From an uncultured Desulfovibrio sp. (GTDB lineage Bacteria; Desulfobacterota; Desulfovibrionia; Desulfovibrionales; Desulfovibrionaceae), in the NCBI RefSeq assembly GCF_910584445.1, contig NZ_CAJUBO010000002.1, positions 83,296 to 147,295 on the forward strand: 64,000 nt of DNA. Reading direction: 5' to 3'. The notes below the pieces were generated by a model that was given only the letters and a program-made list of their open reading frames with translations, ran no database searches and was not told where the DNA came from. The translations under genes were made by a program, and so were the position numbers. Of this stretch, positions 1-8,661 are shown one piece after another (within the stretch, counting starts at the first letter, position 1; the number at the start of each line of letters is the position of its first letter).

Positions 1-10
1 CCCCCCCCCC
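1..10. repeat. Homopolymeric C tract at the window edge
   Basis: The window opens with ten C residues, so the tract may be longer. It lies 23 bases beyond the stop codon of the dctP-like gene and reads as a G run on that gene's strand, in the spacer before whatever follows to the left. It may be a slippage-prone tract or an artefact at a sequence edge. Confidence 0.5.
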
Positions 11-33
11 GCGACAGGATGATCGCAGAAAAA

Positions 34-1119
34 CTACCTGGCGGCGGCCATGTCCGCCTCGGCCGCCTTGACAAGCTCCGGCCCGATCTTGGCCGTCCAG
101 TCGTCGCGCACCTTTTGCGTGGCCTTGTGGAATGCCGCAATCTGTTCCGGGCTGAGGCGCGTGACGGTCATGCCGTTTTCCTGCATGCAGGCGTACGGGT
201 CCGTCACGTCCGGCAGCTTGCCGATGCTCTTGAGATAGGCTTCCGAGGCGCCGTCATCCATGCCGAGGCGGGAGAGGGCCTTGCCGTATTTTTCCGCTTC
301 GGCCGCGCATTCCACCAGAAGTTTCTGGTCTTCGGGGCTGAAGCCCTTCCAGACCTGCGGGTTCACGCCCAGAAGCAGGGGGTCGATGATATAGTGCCAG
401 TCGCTGTGATGCTTATGGAAATCCCATATCTTCAGCGGGATATTGATGCCGTTGGTGGGGTTTTCCTGCCCGTCCACAACGCCCTGCTGGAAGCCCGTGG
501 TGGCCTCGCTCCAGTTCATGTTCACCGGATTGGCGCCAAGCTCGCGGAAGGTCTCGATGAAGATGGGGCTGCCCACAACGCGGATCTTGAGGCCCTTCAG
601 GTCTTCAGGAGCGCTGATGGGTCCCTTGCTCGTGGTCAGTTCGCGAAAGCCGTTTTCCGCCCAGCCGATGATCTTGACGCCCTTGCCCTCGATGGCGTCC
701 ACCATCATCTGGCCGGACTTGCCGTCCATGATGGCGTCCATGGCCTTGTAGCGGTCTGGCTGGACGGCAAGGAGGAAGGGCAGCGCCGTGAGATTGAGTT
801 CCTTAATCTGGGGCGACCAGTTGATGGTCGAGGCCAGGGCGAAGTCGATGGCTCCGTTGCGGAGCATGAGAAATTCCGAGGTCTGCTTGCCGGACAGAAG
901 CTGGCTTGAGGGATAGACCTTGATATTGATGCGGCCATTGGAGCGCTCGCGCACCAGGTCCGCGAAATAACTGGCGGTCTTTCCCCAGCCGGAGGTTGCG
1001 CCGGGCACGACGCTCAGCTTGTATTCCCCCTTGTACTGTGCCGCCGTGGCGGACGCGAGGGGCGCCACCGTCAGGCACGCGCAGGCCGCCAGGGCGAGAA
1101 AGAGTTTTCCGAATTTCAT
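34..1119 (-). CDS. dctP: TRAP transporter substrate-binding protein, DctP family
   Basis: A 361-residue periplasmic binding protein of a tripartite ATP-independent periplasmic transporter, which captures an organic acid and hands it to the DctQM membrane subunits. The N-terminus is a clear signal peptide (MKFGKLFLALAACACL, cut near ATAA). The family arginine that binds the ligand carboxylate sits in LKGLKIRVVGSP, followed by the typical FQQGVVDGQENP segment. The start is fixed by a perfect AGGAGG box seven bases upstream. It lies 47 bp behind the AEC permease gene and is probably co-transcribed with it. No dctQ or dctM is in the window; they could lie past the left edge. The ligand cannot be read from sequence. 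Confidence 0.92.
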   Translation of the reverse strand: MKFGKLFLALAACACLTVAPLASATAAQYKGEYKLSVVPGATSGWGKTASYFADLVRERSNGRINIKVYPSSQLLSGKQTSEFLMLRNGAIDFALASTINWSPQIKELNLTALPFLLAVQPDRYKAMDAIMDGKSGQMMVDAIEGKGVKIIGWAENGFRELTTSKGPISAPEDLKGLKIRVVGSPIFIETFRELGANPVNMNWSEATTGFQQGVVDGQENPTNGINIPLKIWDFHKHHSDWHYIIDPLLLGVNPQVWKGFSPEDQKLLVECAAEAEKYGKALSRLGMDDGASEAYLKSIGKLPDVTDPYACMQENGMTVTRLSPEQIAAFHKATQKVRDDWTAKIGPELVKAAEADMAAAR

Positions 1120-1166
1120 CCAGACCTCCTCGGATGGTTGTGCCCGACCGCAGCCGGGCGTGTGCC

Positions 1167-2138
1167 CTACAACCTGGGCAGAAGAAGCATCAGGAGCGGC
1201 AGCACGGCCACCAGCCCCAGCGTGCTGAAGATCCAGCAGGCATTGGCAAGGTCCACATCCAGATGGAACAGGGTGGGGGGCACAAGCGCGGTCATGGCAA
1301 CGGGCATGGCCGAGAGAACGGCCACCACCCGGAGGGGCAGGCCTCCGTCCATGTCGCCGAAACCGATGGCTGCCGCCAGGCTGATGATGACAAGCGGCAC
1401 AGCCGCGAATTTGATGGCGCACACGACAAGGCTCGGCGCAAGATGGCGGGAGAGCCTCGAAAGGCGCAGACTCAGGCCGATGGCAAAGAGGAACATCGTC
1501 GTGGCGGCGATCATGGCGCCGGAAGCCAGGGGACCGCAAAACCCTGGGCGCGGCGTCTCCGTCATGTTGAGCAGGAAACCGGCGCCGAGCGCGCAGAGGA
1601 TGACGCACAGGACGGGATCGAGCCTGAATGCCCTGAGGGAGAGGGTCGTTGCCGTATTCCGGGGGCTGTACCAGCGGGCGATGGGGAAGGAGATGCTGAA
1701 GTAGTAGAGTTCTTCGCAAAGCCGGTAGAGCGCCACCAGGGCGATGGAATTTTCGCCGAGGAAGAGCAGACTGGTGAGGCCGCCAACCGCGCCGATATTG
1801 GTGAACGTGCCGCAACAGTAGAGGCTCCCTGTCTGCGGGCGGTCGAGGTGAAGCTGTCGCGCGGCCGCCAGTGCCAGCGCGCCGCCGAGGGTCCACGCGG
1901 CGAGGCCCAGAAGCGGCAGGGCGGCAAGGCGCGGGTCGGGCCTTGGCAGCCCCCAGAGGGAGAGCATGGCAGAAAGCGGGATCAGCGCATAGACGGCCAG
2001 GATCTGCAGTCTTCTGCGGGTGCTCTCCATGGCGGAGCTTCCCCACGGGATCGTCCCGGCTTCGGCGGCGCGGCGGCAGGCATAGCCTGTGCCCAGACTG
2101 ACGAAGATGATGGCGAGAGTGAGGAGGAGCCGTTCCAT
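1167..2138 (-). CDS. AEC-family permease (auxin efflux carrier/malate permease-like)
   Basis: A 323-residue integral membrane protein with about ten hydrophobic segments in two halves separated by a polar stretch near residues 165-180. The conserved small-residue and proline pattern (TNIGAVGG, SAMPVAMTALVPP) fits the AEC family, whose bacterial members export or exchange dicarboxylates and other organic anions. The start is the ATG behind a weak AGG box. It precedes the TRAP binding protein on the same strand, so both may handle the same organic acid; that pairing is an inference. A good promoter lies about 110 bases upstream of the start codon. Confidence 0.8.
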   Translation of the reverse strand: MERLLLTLAIIFVSLGTGYACRRAAEAGTIPWGSSAMESTRRRLQILAVYALIPLSAMLSLWGLPRPDPRLAALPLLGLAAWTLGGALALAAARQLHLDRPQTGSLYCCGTFTNIGAVGGLTSLLFLGENSIALVALYRLCEELYYFSISFPIARWYSPRNTATTLSLRAFRLDPVLCVILCALGAGFLLNMTETPRPGFCGPLASGAMIAATTMFLFAIGLSLRLSRLSRHLAPSLVVCAIKFAAVPLVIISLAAAIGFGDMDGGLPLRVVAVLSAMPVAMTALVPPTLFHLDVDLANACWIFSTLGLVAVLPLLMLLLPRL

Positions 2139-2588
2139 ATGCCTGCCCTGTACATGCCGGCAATGCGGCGCCAGCCGTCAAGGCTCCATTCCCGCCTGAA
2201 TGCCGGAAAAAGCCGCACCTGCTGGCGTAGCGCCTGGTGTGGAAAGGGAATGCATAGCCCTGGAACGGGCTTTTGTCAAAATATCGTGGAATGGCAACGG
2301 GATTTTCCGGCGCCGCTGGGGGATGCGCTTCGCCCTTTTTTCCGTCGCGCGATCGCCTGCGTGGAGACGGCCAGCCGTGGGGCACTTCTGGAAAAGGCCG
2401 TACGCGGCCAGCGTATGCGGGGAGCGTGAGGAAGCGGCAAAGCGGAGCAGGACCGCGGGAAACGCGCCGATCAGCGTTTCCCAAAATCCCGCCCTGCTTT
2501 TCACGCCTGCGGCAGGAAAAGCCGGATGTCACGCGCACGGGACGCGGGCGGCAAAAGCCGGAATGCCAAAAGCCCGGGAGACGCTGTG
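2139..2588. other. 450-bp intergenic region, no convincing gene
   Basis: The space between the AEC permease and lolA, both on the minus strand, contains the permease promoter at 2251-2279 and otherwise nothing I can recognise. Short open frames occur on both strands but show no start signal, no family resemblance and arginine/proline-rich composition typical of chance frames in GC-rich DNA. Confidence 0.5.
2251..2279 (-). promoter_or_regulatory. Sigma-70-type promoter for the AEC permease-dctP operon
   Basis: On the minus strand a perfect TTGACA (2279-2274) is followed after 17 bases by TATGCA (2256-2251). This would start transcription near 2244 and give a leader of about 105 nt before the permease gene. 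Confidence 0.6.
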
Positions 2589-3290
2589 CTACTTGAACAG
2601 TTCGCGCTCCTGCACCGTGCGGTCGATGCGGTCTTCCACCTCCACACCGGCAGGAGGCGTGAAGCGGAACTCCGCGGGGGCGATGCGCGTGTCCGGCAGG
2701 AAACGCGTGAAGCGCACATCATTGGCGTTGCCGTAGAAGTCGATGATCTTTGCCCTGCGGATATAGCCGCTTTCGGGTTCGATCCAGATGGTCGCCTCCA
2801 CCATCTGCGGGGCTGGCTCATGGGGAAAGAGCAGCAGCCGGACAAGGCCGCCCTCGGTTCCCGAGACCTTGACGTCAAAATCCCTGGTCAGCGCCGACTG
2901 CCCGGTGAGCACCTGGATGATGCTGCGCGAATCCTGCACCAGGCTCGGGGGATAGCGATAGGCGATCTCCTCGTCCGGCAGGTAGTCCCATATCTCCCTG
3001 CCCGTCACCACCAGGGTTTCCTCATGCGGCTTGACGGTCTGCCAACGGATGAGCAGCGGTTTCTGGAAGAGGAGGCTTCCTTTGCGCTGTTCCGTCGAGC
3101 CGCTTTCCTTGTGCGTGAGCGTCTGGTCGAAGTCCGCGCTGAAGGATTTCAGCGTTTCATAGCGTTTCTGGATGAGTCCCGCATACCGGGCAGCATCCCC
3201 GGCGGCAGCGGCAGCGGCCGGAAGGGCGGAAAGCGCCAGCAGCGCGCAGAGAAGGGCACCCGCGGTCCCCGTCAGCAATATGTTTCGCAT
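2589..3290 (-). CDS. lolA: Outer-membrane lipoprotein carrier protein LolA
   Basis: A 233-residue periplasmic protein with an Ala-rich signal peptide (residues 1-30). The mature part has LolA landmarks: a helix leading to LKSFSADFDQT, a GSLLFQKPLLIRWQ strand pair and a GREIWDYLPDEE segment. LolA takes lipoproteins released by the LolCDE ABC transporter across the periplasm to the outer membrane. AAGGAG sits seven bases before the ATG. It follows ftsK by 11 bp, so the two are surely one transcript with efp upstream. Presence of lolA implies an outer membrane. The LolCDE genes are not in the window. Confidence 0.88.
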   Translation of the reverse strand: MRNILLTGTAGALLCALLALSALPAAAAAAGDAARYAGLIQKRYETLKSFSADFDQTLTHKESGSTEQRKGSLLFQKPLLIRWQTVKPHEETLVVTGREIWDYLPDEEIAYRYPPSLVQDSRSIIQVLTGQSALTRDFDVKVSGTEGGLVRLLLFPHEPAPQMVEATIWIEPESGYIRRAKIIDFYGNANDVRFTRFLPDTRIAPAEFRFTPPAGVEVEDRIDRTVQERELFK

Positions 3291-3301
3291 GCGCTCACTC
3301 C

Positions 3302-5701
3302 TTATCCCCTGATGATGGTGCGCGGCTTGCTGCCATTGGCAGGCCCGACGATCCCCTCGGACTCGAACTGGTCCATGAGCCTGGTGGCGCGGTTATACCC
3401 GATCTGCAGGCGGCGCTGGAGCAGGGACGTGGATATGGACGAACGCCCCGACTGCAACAGGAATTCCCGCGCCTCCTCATAGAGCGGGTCCTGCGAGGCG
3501 TCCGCCCCGTTTCCCGCGCCGGACCCGGCGGCGGCGTTCCACTGGGAAAAATCCACGCCATAGTCCGGCGCCATCTGGCGTTTCCAGTGGGCCACCACCG
3601 CCTGCACCTCTTCATCGGCCAGGAAGGGACCATGCAGCCGCTGGAGACGGCCGCCGCTGGGTTTGAACAGCATGTCGCCGCGCCCGAGAAGCTGTTCCGC
3701 GCCCATCTGGTCGAGAATGGTGCGCGAATCGTGCCGGGACGTGACCTGAAAGGAGATGCGGCAGGGAAAGTTGGCCTTGATGAGTCCCGTCACCACATCC
3801 ACGCTGGGGCGCTGCGTGGCGAGGATCATGTGGATGCCGGCCGCGCGCGCCAGTTGCGCGAGCCGCACCACGCTCGTCTCCACTTCGCGCGCCGCCGTCA
3901 TCATCAGGTCGGCCAGTTCGTCGATGACGATGACGAGGTATGGCAGGCGCTCCAGGTCCGCGAGGTCCGGCGGCAGGGCATTCCTGAAGGTGGCGAGTTT
4001 CTGGTTGTACGCGGCCACATTGCGCACGCCAAGGCGCGCCATGCAACGGTACCTGTTGTCCATCTCCTGCACGGCCCATTCCAGGGCGTTCTTGGCATCC
4101 GCCATTTCCGTCACCACGGGATGGACCAGATGCGGCTCATCCGCATAGACCGCCAGCTCTATCCGCTTGGGGTCAATGAGCAGGAGGCGCAGATCCTGCG
4201 GCTGGGTGCGGTAGAGCAGGCTGACAAGGATGGCGTTGAGGCAGACGCTTTTGCCCGCGCCCGTGGCTCCGGCCACCAGAAGATGCGGCATGCGCGTGAG
4301 GTCCGCCATGGCGGGGTGCCCCGCGATGTCCTTGCCGAGGATCATGGTCAGGGGACCACACCCTCTGCGAAAGGCGTCCGAGGCCGCCAGCTCCCGGAAA
4401 TTGACGGTCTCGCGCTGCTCATTGGGGATCTCGATGCCCACGGTGTCCGAGCCGGGAATGGGCGCCTGGATGCGGACCGCCGGGGCCTTGAGGGCGCGGC
4501 TGAGATCGTCGCTGAGGTTGGCGATGCGGCTGACGCGAATGCCGGGCGCCGGCCGCACCTCGTACATGGTGACCACCGGGCCGGGGGTGACGCGCACAAG
4601 GTCGCCCTGGATGTCAAAATCCTTGAGGCAGGCCATGAGCGCGCTGCCCTTGGCTTCAAGGTTTTCACGGCCGCGGGCCACACCGGGCGTGGGGGGCGTC
4701 AGCAGATCCAGGCCGGGCAGCGGGATCTTCGCCCGTTTGCCCCGGCCTTCTCCTCCATGCGCGGAAGCGGCGGGAGCCTGCGCCGGGTGCGGAGCCGCCG
4801 GGGGGGCCGCGCGCTCGACAGCGCTTGCGGTGGCAGGGGGAGCGGAAGCCTTCGTCTCGCTGTTTTCCGCGTCCCCGGCGGAGATGGCGGCGTCCTTTCC
4901 TGTTTCTGCGCGAGTGGCGGAGACATCCGGCACGTCGGCTTCCGGAAAATCAAGCTCGGGCATCGTGTCGGCCGTGGGGCGAATGCTGCCGATGACGTCC
5001 CGCCAGTGCTCCAGGCGTTGCTTCAGCTTCGCCGTATCCGGCAGGTGCAGCCGGGCGCGCAGGCGCTCCCACCAGGGCGTCGGGCCGGGCGCCTGTTCTG
5101 CGCCATTGTCTTCCGGCGAGGGAAAAGCCTCAGCGGCAACAGGGGCAGCGGCACTCCCGCGTGCGCTTCGTTCGGCCAGTCTGGCGATCGCCCATATCCT
5201 GAATCTGTCGGCCAGCGTGAACCAGGAAAAATTGCAGGCCAGCTGAAGCCCCACCAGAAGCACGAAAACCCAGAGCAGGGTGGACCCGACAGGACTCAGA
5301 TAGAGGCGGGCATTGTCATAAAGGGCGCTGCCCACCATGCCGCCGCCCGAAAGATCGCCGAGGGACAGATCCCACCAGGAACCGGCCACGAGCAGACAGA
5401 CGGTGAGCAGGAAAAAGCCGCACCAGCGCCACCAGTGCAGGGCATAGCCGGAAGAAACGTAGGCCGCCCCCAGTGCCCCGAAAACAAGAGGCCAGAGAAA
5501 GGCGGCCACGCCAAAGACATCGTTGAGGAATCCGGCCGCATACGCGCCGAACAGCCCCGCCTTGTTCTGCACCGGGCCGCCGGAACTCACCACATGGTTG
5601 AAGCTCTGGTCGCCGGCATCGAAGCTCAGCAGACTCAGCAGGAGCAGAAGGGCCCAGAAGAGCAGGAACAGGCCGAAAAGCTCGCGTAAGAACTTGCGAA
5701 T
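3302..5701 (-). CDS. ftsK: DNA translocase FtsK
   Basis: Membrane-anchored motor that pumps DNA through the division septum and helps chromosome dimer resolution. The N-terminus has four or five membrane segments, followed by a Pro/Ala-rich linker (about residues 190-330), then the motor with Walker A (GATGAGKSVC) and Walker B (LVIVIDELAD), and the winged-helix gamma domain that reads KOPS/SRS sites (SLLQRRLQIGYNRATRLMDQ). The first membrane segment (RELFGLFLLFWALLLL) has no ATG, GTG or TTG in frame upstream of it; the first ordinary start is GTG at 5593, which would delete that segment. I place the start at ATT (5701-5699), 12 bases after GGAGGG; ACG at 5707 is the other option. Cotranscribed with efp and lolA. 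Confidence 0.88.
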   Translation of the reverse strand: MRKFLRELFGLFLLFWALLLLLSLLSFDAGDQSFNHVVSSGGPVQNKAGLFGAYAAGFLNDVFGVAAFLWPLVFGALGAAYVSSGYALHWWRWCGFFLLTVCLLVAGSWWDLSLGDLSGGGMVGSALYDNARLYLSPVGSTLLWVFVLLVGLQLACNFSWFTLADRFRIWAIARLAERSARGSAAAPVAAEAFPSPEDNGAEQAPGPTPWWERLRARLHLPDTAKLKQRLEHWRDVIGSIRPTADTMPELDFPEADVPDVSATRAETGKDAAISAGDAENSETKASAPPATASAVERAAPPAAPHPAQAPAASAHGGEGRGKRAKIPLPGLDLLTPPTPGVARGRENLEAKGSALMACLKDFDIQGDLVRVTPGPVVTMYEVRPAPGIRVSRIANLSDDLSRALKAPAVRIQAPIPGSDTVGIEIPNEQRETVNFRELAASDAFRRGCGPLTMILGKDIAGHPAMADLTRMPHLLVAGATGAGKSVCLNAILVSLLYRTQPQDLRLLLIDPKRIELAVYADEPHLVHPVVTEMADAKNALEWAVQEMDNRYRCMARLGVRNVAAYNQKLATFRNALPPDLADLERLPYLVIVIDELADLMMTAAREVETSVVRLAQLARAAGIHMILATQRPSVDVVTGLIKANFPCRISFQVTSRHDSRTILDQMGAEQLLGRGDMLFKPSGGRLQRLHGPFLADEEVQAVVAHWKRQMAPDYGVDFSQWNAAAGSGAGNGADASQDPLYEEAREFLLQSGRSSISTSLLQRRLQIGYNRATRLMDQFESEGIVGPANGSKPRTIIRG

Positions 5702-5740
5702 ATCCGTGGCTTGCCCTCCAGCGGAAATGCGGCGCCCTGC

Positions 5741-6298
5741 CTACTCCCGGCCCAGGTATTCCTTGGTGCGCGTGTCGATCTTGATCCTGTCGCCGATATT
5801 GACGAAAATGGGCACCTGGACAGTCAGCCCGGTCTCGAGCGTGGCGGGCTTGGTGACGTTGCTCACGGTGTCGCCCTTGGCGCCCGGTTCGGTATCCGTG
5901 ATCTCCAGCACAAGAGTGAGGGGGATGTCGATATCCAGCGGGCGCCCCTGATAGAGGAGGACGCGGCATTCCTGCCCGTCCTTGAGGAAGCCTTCCTTGC
6001 CGCCGGTGGAGGATGCCGGCATGGAAAGCTGCTCATAGCTCGTCATGTCCATGAAAATGAGTTCGTCGTCCTGCCGGTAGAGGAACTGCATGTCGCGCGT
6101 TTCCAGGTCCGGCTTGCCCACCTTGTCGCCGGAGCGGAAGGTGATGTCCTGGATGCGGCCGGTAAGGATGTTCCGCAACTTGGTCCTCACCATGGCGCCG
6201 CCCTTGCCGGGCTTGAAGTGCTGGAACTCGACGATCTCATAGGGGGTCCCTTCCACTTCTATCTTGAGGCCCTTGCGAAAGTCGGTGGTAGAATACAT
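5741..6298 (-). CDS. efp: Translation elongation factor P
   Basis: A 185-residue EF-P with the KOW-like N domain and two OB domains. EF-P binds between the P and E sites and relieves ribosomes stalled at polyproline. The tip loop reads KPGKGGAMVR, so the lysine that some bacteria modify is present; no modifying enzyme is nearby. The start ATG has a GGAGGAGC box immediately upstream. The stop codon lies about 40 bp before the proposed ftsK start, so efp-ftsK-lolA looks like one operon driven by the promoter at 6421-6448. Confidence 0.95.
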   Translation of the reverse strand: MYSTTDFRKGLKIEVEGTPYEIVEFQHFKPGKGGAMVRTKLRNILTGRIQDITFRSGDKVGKPDLETRDMQFLYRQDDELIFMDMTSYEQLSMPASSTGGKEGFLKDGQECRVLLYQGRPLDIDIPLTLVLEITDTEPGAKGDTVSNVTKPATLETGLTVQVPIFVNIGDRIKIDTRTKEYLGRE

Positions 6299-6420
6299 GG
6301 CTCCTCCTGCGGCGGGGTCTCGCCGCGCCGCGAAACTTCCTGTCATGGCGGTTGCAAGGACGGGCGCCAGGGGCTACCGTGGCGCATGGTGGGTCGCCGT
6401 CCCAAGAATTCGGGTTCACC

Positions 6421-6448
6421 AGTCTATGCAAAAATGTCCCGCTGTCAA
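6421..6448 (-). promoter_or_regulatory. Probable promoter of efp-ftsK-lolA
   Basis: On the minus strand TTGACA (6448-6443) and TAGACT (6426-6421) are separated by 16 bases, in the divergent efp/engB spacer. Predicted start is near 6414, leaving a leader of about 115 nt. Confidence 0.5.
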
Positions 6449-6512
6449 GGCGGCCGTTTCCGGGGCACGGGGGAACGGGCCGCACGGCGGATGCACCTTG
6501 CGGAGAAAATCA

Positions 6513-7100
6513 ATGGAAAGCACGCTCGAGCTGGAAGCCACAGCCTATGTGACCGGCCAGCTCCCCAATTATGACCGGCCGCAGATAGCCCTGGCGGGGC
6601 GTTCCAACGTGGGCAAATCCTCGTTGATCAATGCGCTCGCGGGCCGCAAGAACCTCGCCCGGGTCAGCGCTCAGCCGGGCAAGACGCGATCCGTCAATTT
6701 TTATCGCGTCCTGCCGCAGGGGTACTATCTCGTGGATCTGCCCGGCTACGGGTACGCCCGCGCAAGCCATGAGGAACGGCGCCAATGGGCACAGACGCTG
6801 GAAGCCTATATCGGGGGGGATCGCCACATCAGGGCGCTCGCCCTGCTGCTGGATTGCCGCCTGACCCCGCAGCGGCTGGATCTGGATCTTGCCGCCTTTG
6901 CCGCCTCCCGTGGCTTGCCCATCGTGCCCATCCTCACCAAGGCCGACAAATGCACCCAGCGCGAACGGGAAGCGCGGCGCAGGGAATGGCTGGAACGCCT
7001 GGGGACCGCCCCCATCGTCACATCAGCCGCGCGCAGACAGGGCATGGATAAGCTGTGGCGCGCGCTTGACGCCGCAGCTCTGGGGAACGAAGAAACTTAA
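6513..7100 (+). CDS. engB: Ribosome biogenesis GTPase EngB/YsxC (YihA)
   Basis: A 195-residue single-domain GTPase needed for late assembly of the large ribosomal subunit. All G motifs are visible: G1 GRSNVGKSS, G2 threonine in GKTRSVNFY, G3 DLPGYGYA, G4 TKADK and G5 TSA. I chose the ATG at 6513, which places the usual short N-terminal helix before the first strand and has a modest GGAG box; the frame stays open further upstream but has no ribosome-binding site. It is transcribed divergently from efp and converges on the MATE gene with a 57-bp gap that shows no obvious terminator. Confidence 0.93.
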   Translation: MESTLELEATAYVTGQLPNYDRPQIALAGRSNVGKSSLINALAGRKNLARVSAQPGKTRSVNFYRVLPQGYYLVDLPGYGYARASHEERRQWAQTLEAYIGGDRHIRALALLLDCRLTPQRLDLDLAAFAASRGLPIVPILTKADKCTQREREARRREWLERLGTAPIVTSAARRQGMDKLWRALDAAALGNEET

Positions 7101-7157
7101 AGTTGTGGTTGAAGTACGGTCCCCGGCTGCAATCATGGAGGTCGCCAGGAAAATGCG

Positions 7158-8621
7158 CTACCGCCTGACCCGTGCCAGCACTTTTTCCGGAGCGAGGGAG
7201 TGCAGGTATCGCACCCGCAGCCAGTAGGCCGTCGCGCTGAAACCCAGGGCCGCCACATAGGCGATCCAGAAGCCTTCCGCGCCCAGGGCGGGCACGAGCC
7301 AGTCCGTGCGCGCCAGGGTGTAGCCCAGGGGCAGGCCGATGATCCAGTAGGCCACAAAGCAGATGACCGAAATGATGCGCGTGTCGTTATATCCGCGCAG
7401 GACGCCGATGCCGGCCATCTGGAGTCCGTCAACGATCTGGTAGGCCGCCGCGAAGAGCAGGAGGCGCATGGCAAGGACCGTGACCTGCGGGTCATCGTTG
7501 TAGATATGGACGATACTCTGGCGGAAAAGGATGGTACCCGCGCAGATGAGCAGGGCGAACACCACGCTCAGGGTCAGCGCCGTGAGCGCGCAGAGCTTGG
7601 CCTGCGCCACCTTTCGCGCCCCGAGGCAGTAGCCCACGCGGATGGTGGCGGTCATGCCGATGGCAAGCGGAACCATGAAGATGAGGGCGCCGAAATTCAT
7701 GGCGATCTGGTTGCCGGCCACCATGACCGTGCCCAGGGGGGCCAGGAGGATGGCGCTCAGGGCGAAGAGCGAAACTTCAAAAAAGAGCGCCAGCGCCCCG
7801 GGAAAGCCGATACGCAGGGCGCGGAACATGAGCGGGAAGTCAAAGACCGGGCCGTCATCTTCCCGGCCGGTGGTGCGGGCGGCGGGGCACCCGGCGTTGC
7901 GGGCCGCCGCCCGTTTCGACCTGCACCACGGCAGCCAGGGGGCGAAGAGCGGCCGCAGATCGCGGTACTGGGGATCACGGCGCAAAAAGCACATCATGGC
8001 AAGGCCCATGAACCAGTAGCACAGGGCGGAGGCCACGCCGCAGCCCACGGCGCCCATGGGAGGGAATCCGCATTTTCCGTAGATGAGCATGTAGTTGCAG
8101 GGCACATTGAGCGCAAGCCCCAGCAGGCCGATGATCATGGCCGGGCGCGTGCGCGAAAAGCCCTCCAGGAAGCTGCGCTGATTGACGAAGAACATGAAAC
8201 CCGGCAGCCCCCAGAGCAGAGCGCGCAGGTACCCGCCCGCAAGTTCGGCCATGGAGGGCGCAAGGCCAAAGGCCTCCAGCCGCCACGAAATGGCATAAAA
8301 AAAGGCCATCAGCACCAGGCTGATGCCGAGAGTGAGCCAGATGCCCTGACGGAGCAGATGCGCGGCGCGGCGCCGTTTGCCGCCGCCCACCATCTGCGCG
8401 CTCAGCGGCGGCAATGCCAGGAGACAACCGATGCCGAGCAGGGCCACCGGCGCCCATATGGAACCGGCCACGGCAACGGCGGCCATGTCCTCGGCGTTAT
8501 ACTGCCCGGTCATGGCCGTGTCCGCGAAGTTCATGCCCGTTTGCGACAGCTGGGCGATGAAGATGGGCAGCCCGATGGAATAGAAGCGCCGGGCTTCCGT
8601 CCAGGAAAAGAAGGCCCTCAT
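7158..8621 (-). CDS. MATE-family multidrug/Na+ efflux transporter
   Basis: A 487-residue inner-membrane antiporter with twelve predicted helices in two homologous halves. Typical MATE stretches are GLPIFIAQLSQTGMNFADTAMTG near the N-terminus and GFPGALALFFEVSLFAL at the start of the second half. The loop between the halves carries an unusually long polar insert rich in Arg and Ala (about residues 235-275). GGGAGGG lies upstream of the ATG at 8621. It ends the mqnD transcription unit: mqnD stops 40 bp upstream. Substrate is unknown. Confidence 0.88.
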   Translation of the reverse strand: MRAFFSWTEARRFYSIGLPIFIAQLSQTGMNFADTAMTGQYNAEDMAAVAVAGSIWAPVALLGIGCLLALPPLSAQMVGGGKRRRAAHLLRQGIWLTLGISLVLMAFFYAISWRLEAFGLAPSMAELAGGYLRALLWGLPGFMFFVNQRSFLEGFSRTRPAMIIGLLGLALNVPCNYMLIYGKCGFPPMGAVGCGVASALCYWFMGLAMMCFLRRDPQYRDLRPLFAPWLPWCRSKRAAARNAGCPAARTTGREDDGPVFDFPLMFRALRIGFPGALALFFEVSLFALSAILLAPLGTVMVAGNQIAMNFGALIFMVPLAIGMTATIRVGYCLGARKVAQAKLCALTALTLSVVFALLICAGTILFRQSIVHIYNDDPQVTVLAMRLLLFAAAYQIVDGLQMAGIGVLRGYNDTRIISVICFVAYWIIGLPLGYTLARTDWLVPALGAEGFWIAYVAALGFSATAYWLRVRYLHSLAPEKVLARVRR

Positions 8622-8661
8622 GGCTGTCCCTCCCCGTCGGGGGAATGCCCGGGCGTGCGCG

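Noticed and set aside
2178..2504. Small gene in the spacer between lolA and the AEC permease
   Set aside because: Arg/Pro/Ser-rich frame without a start signal that covers the permease promoter.
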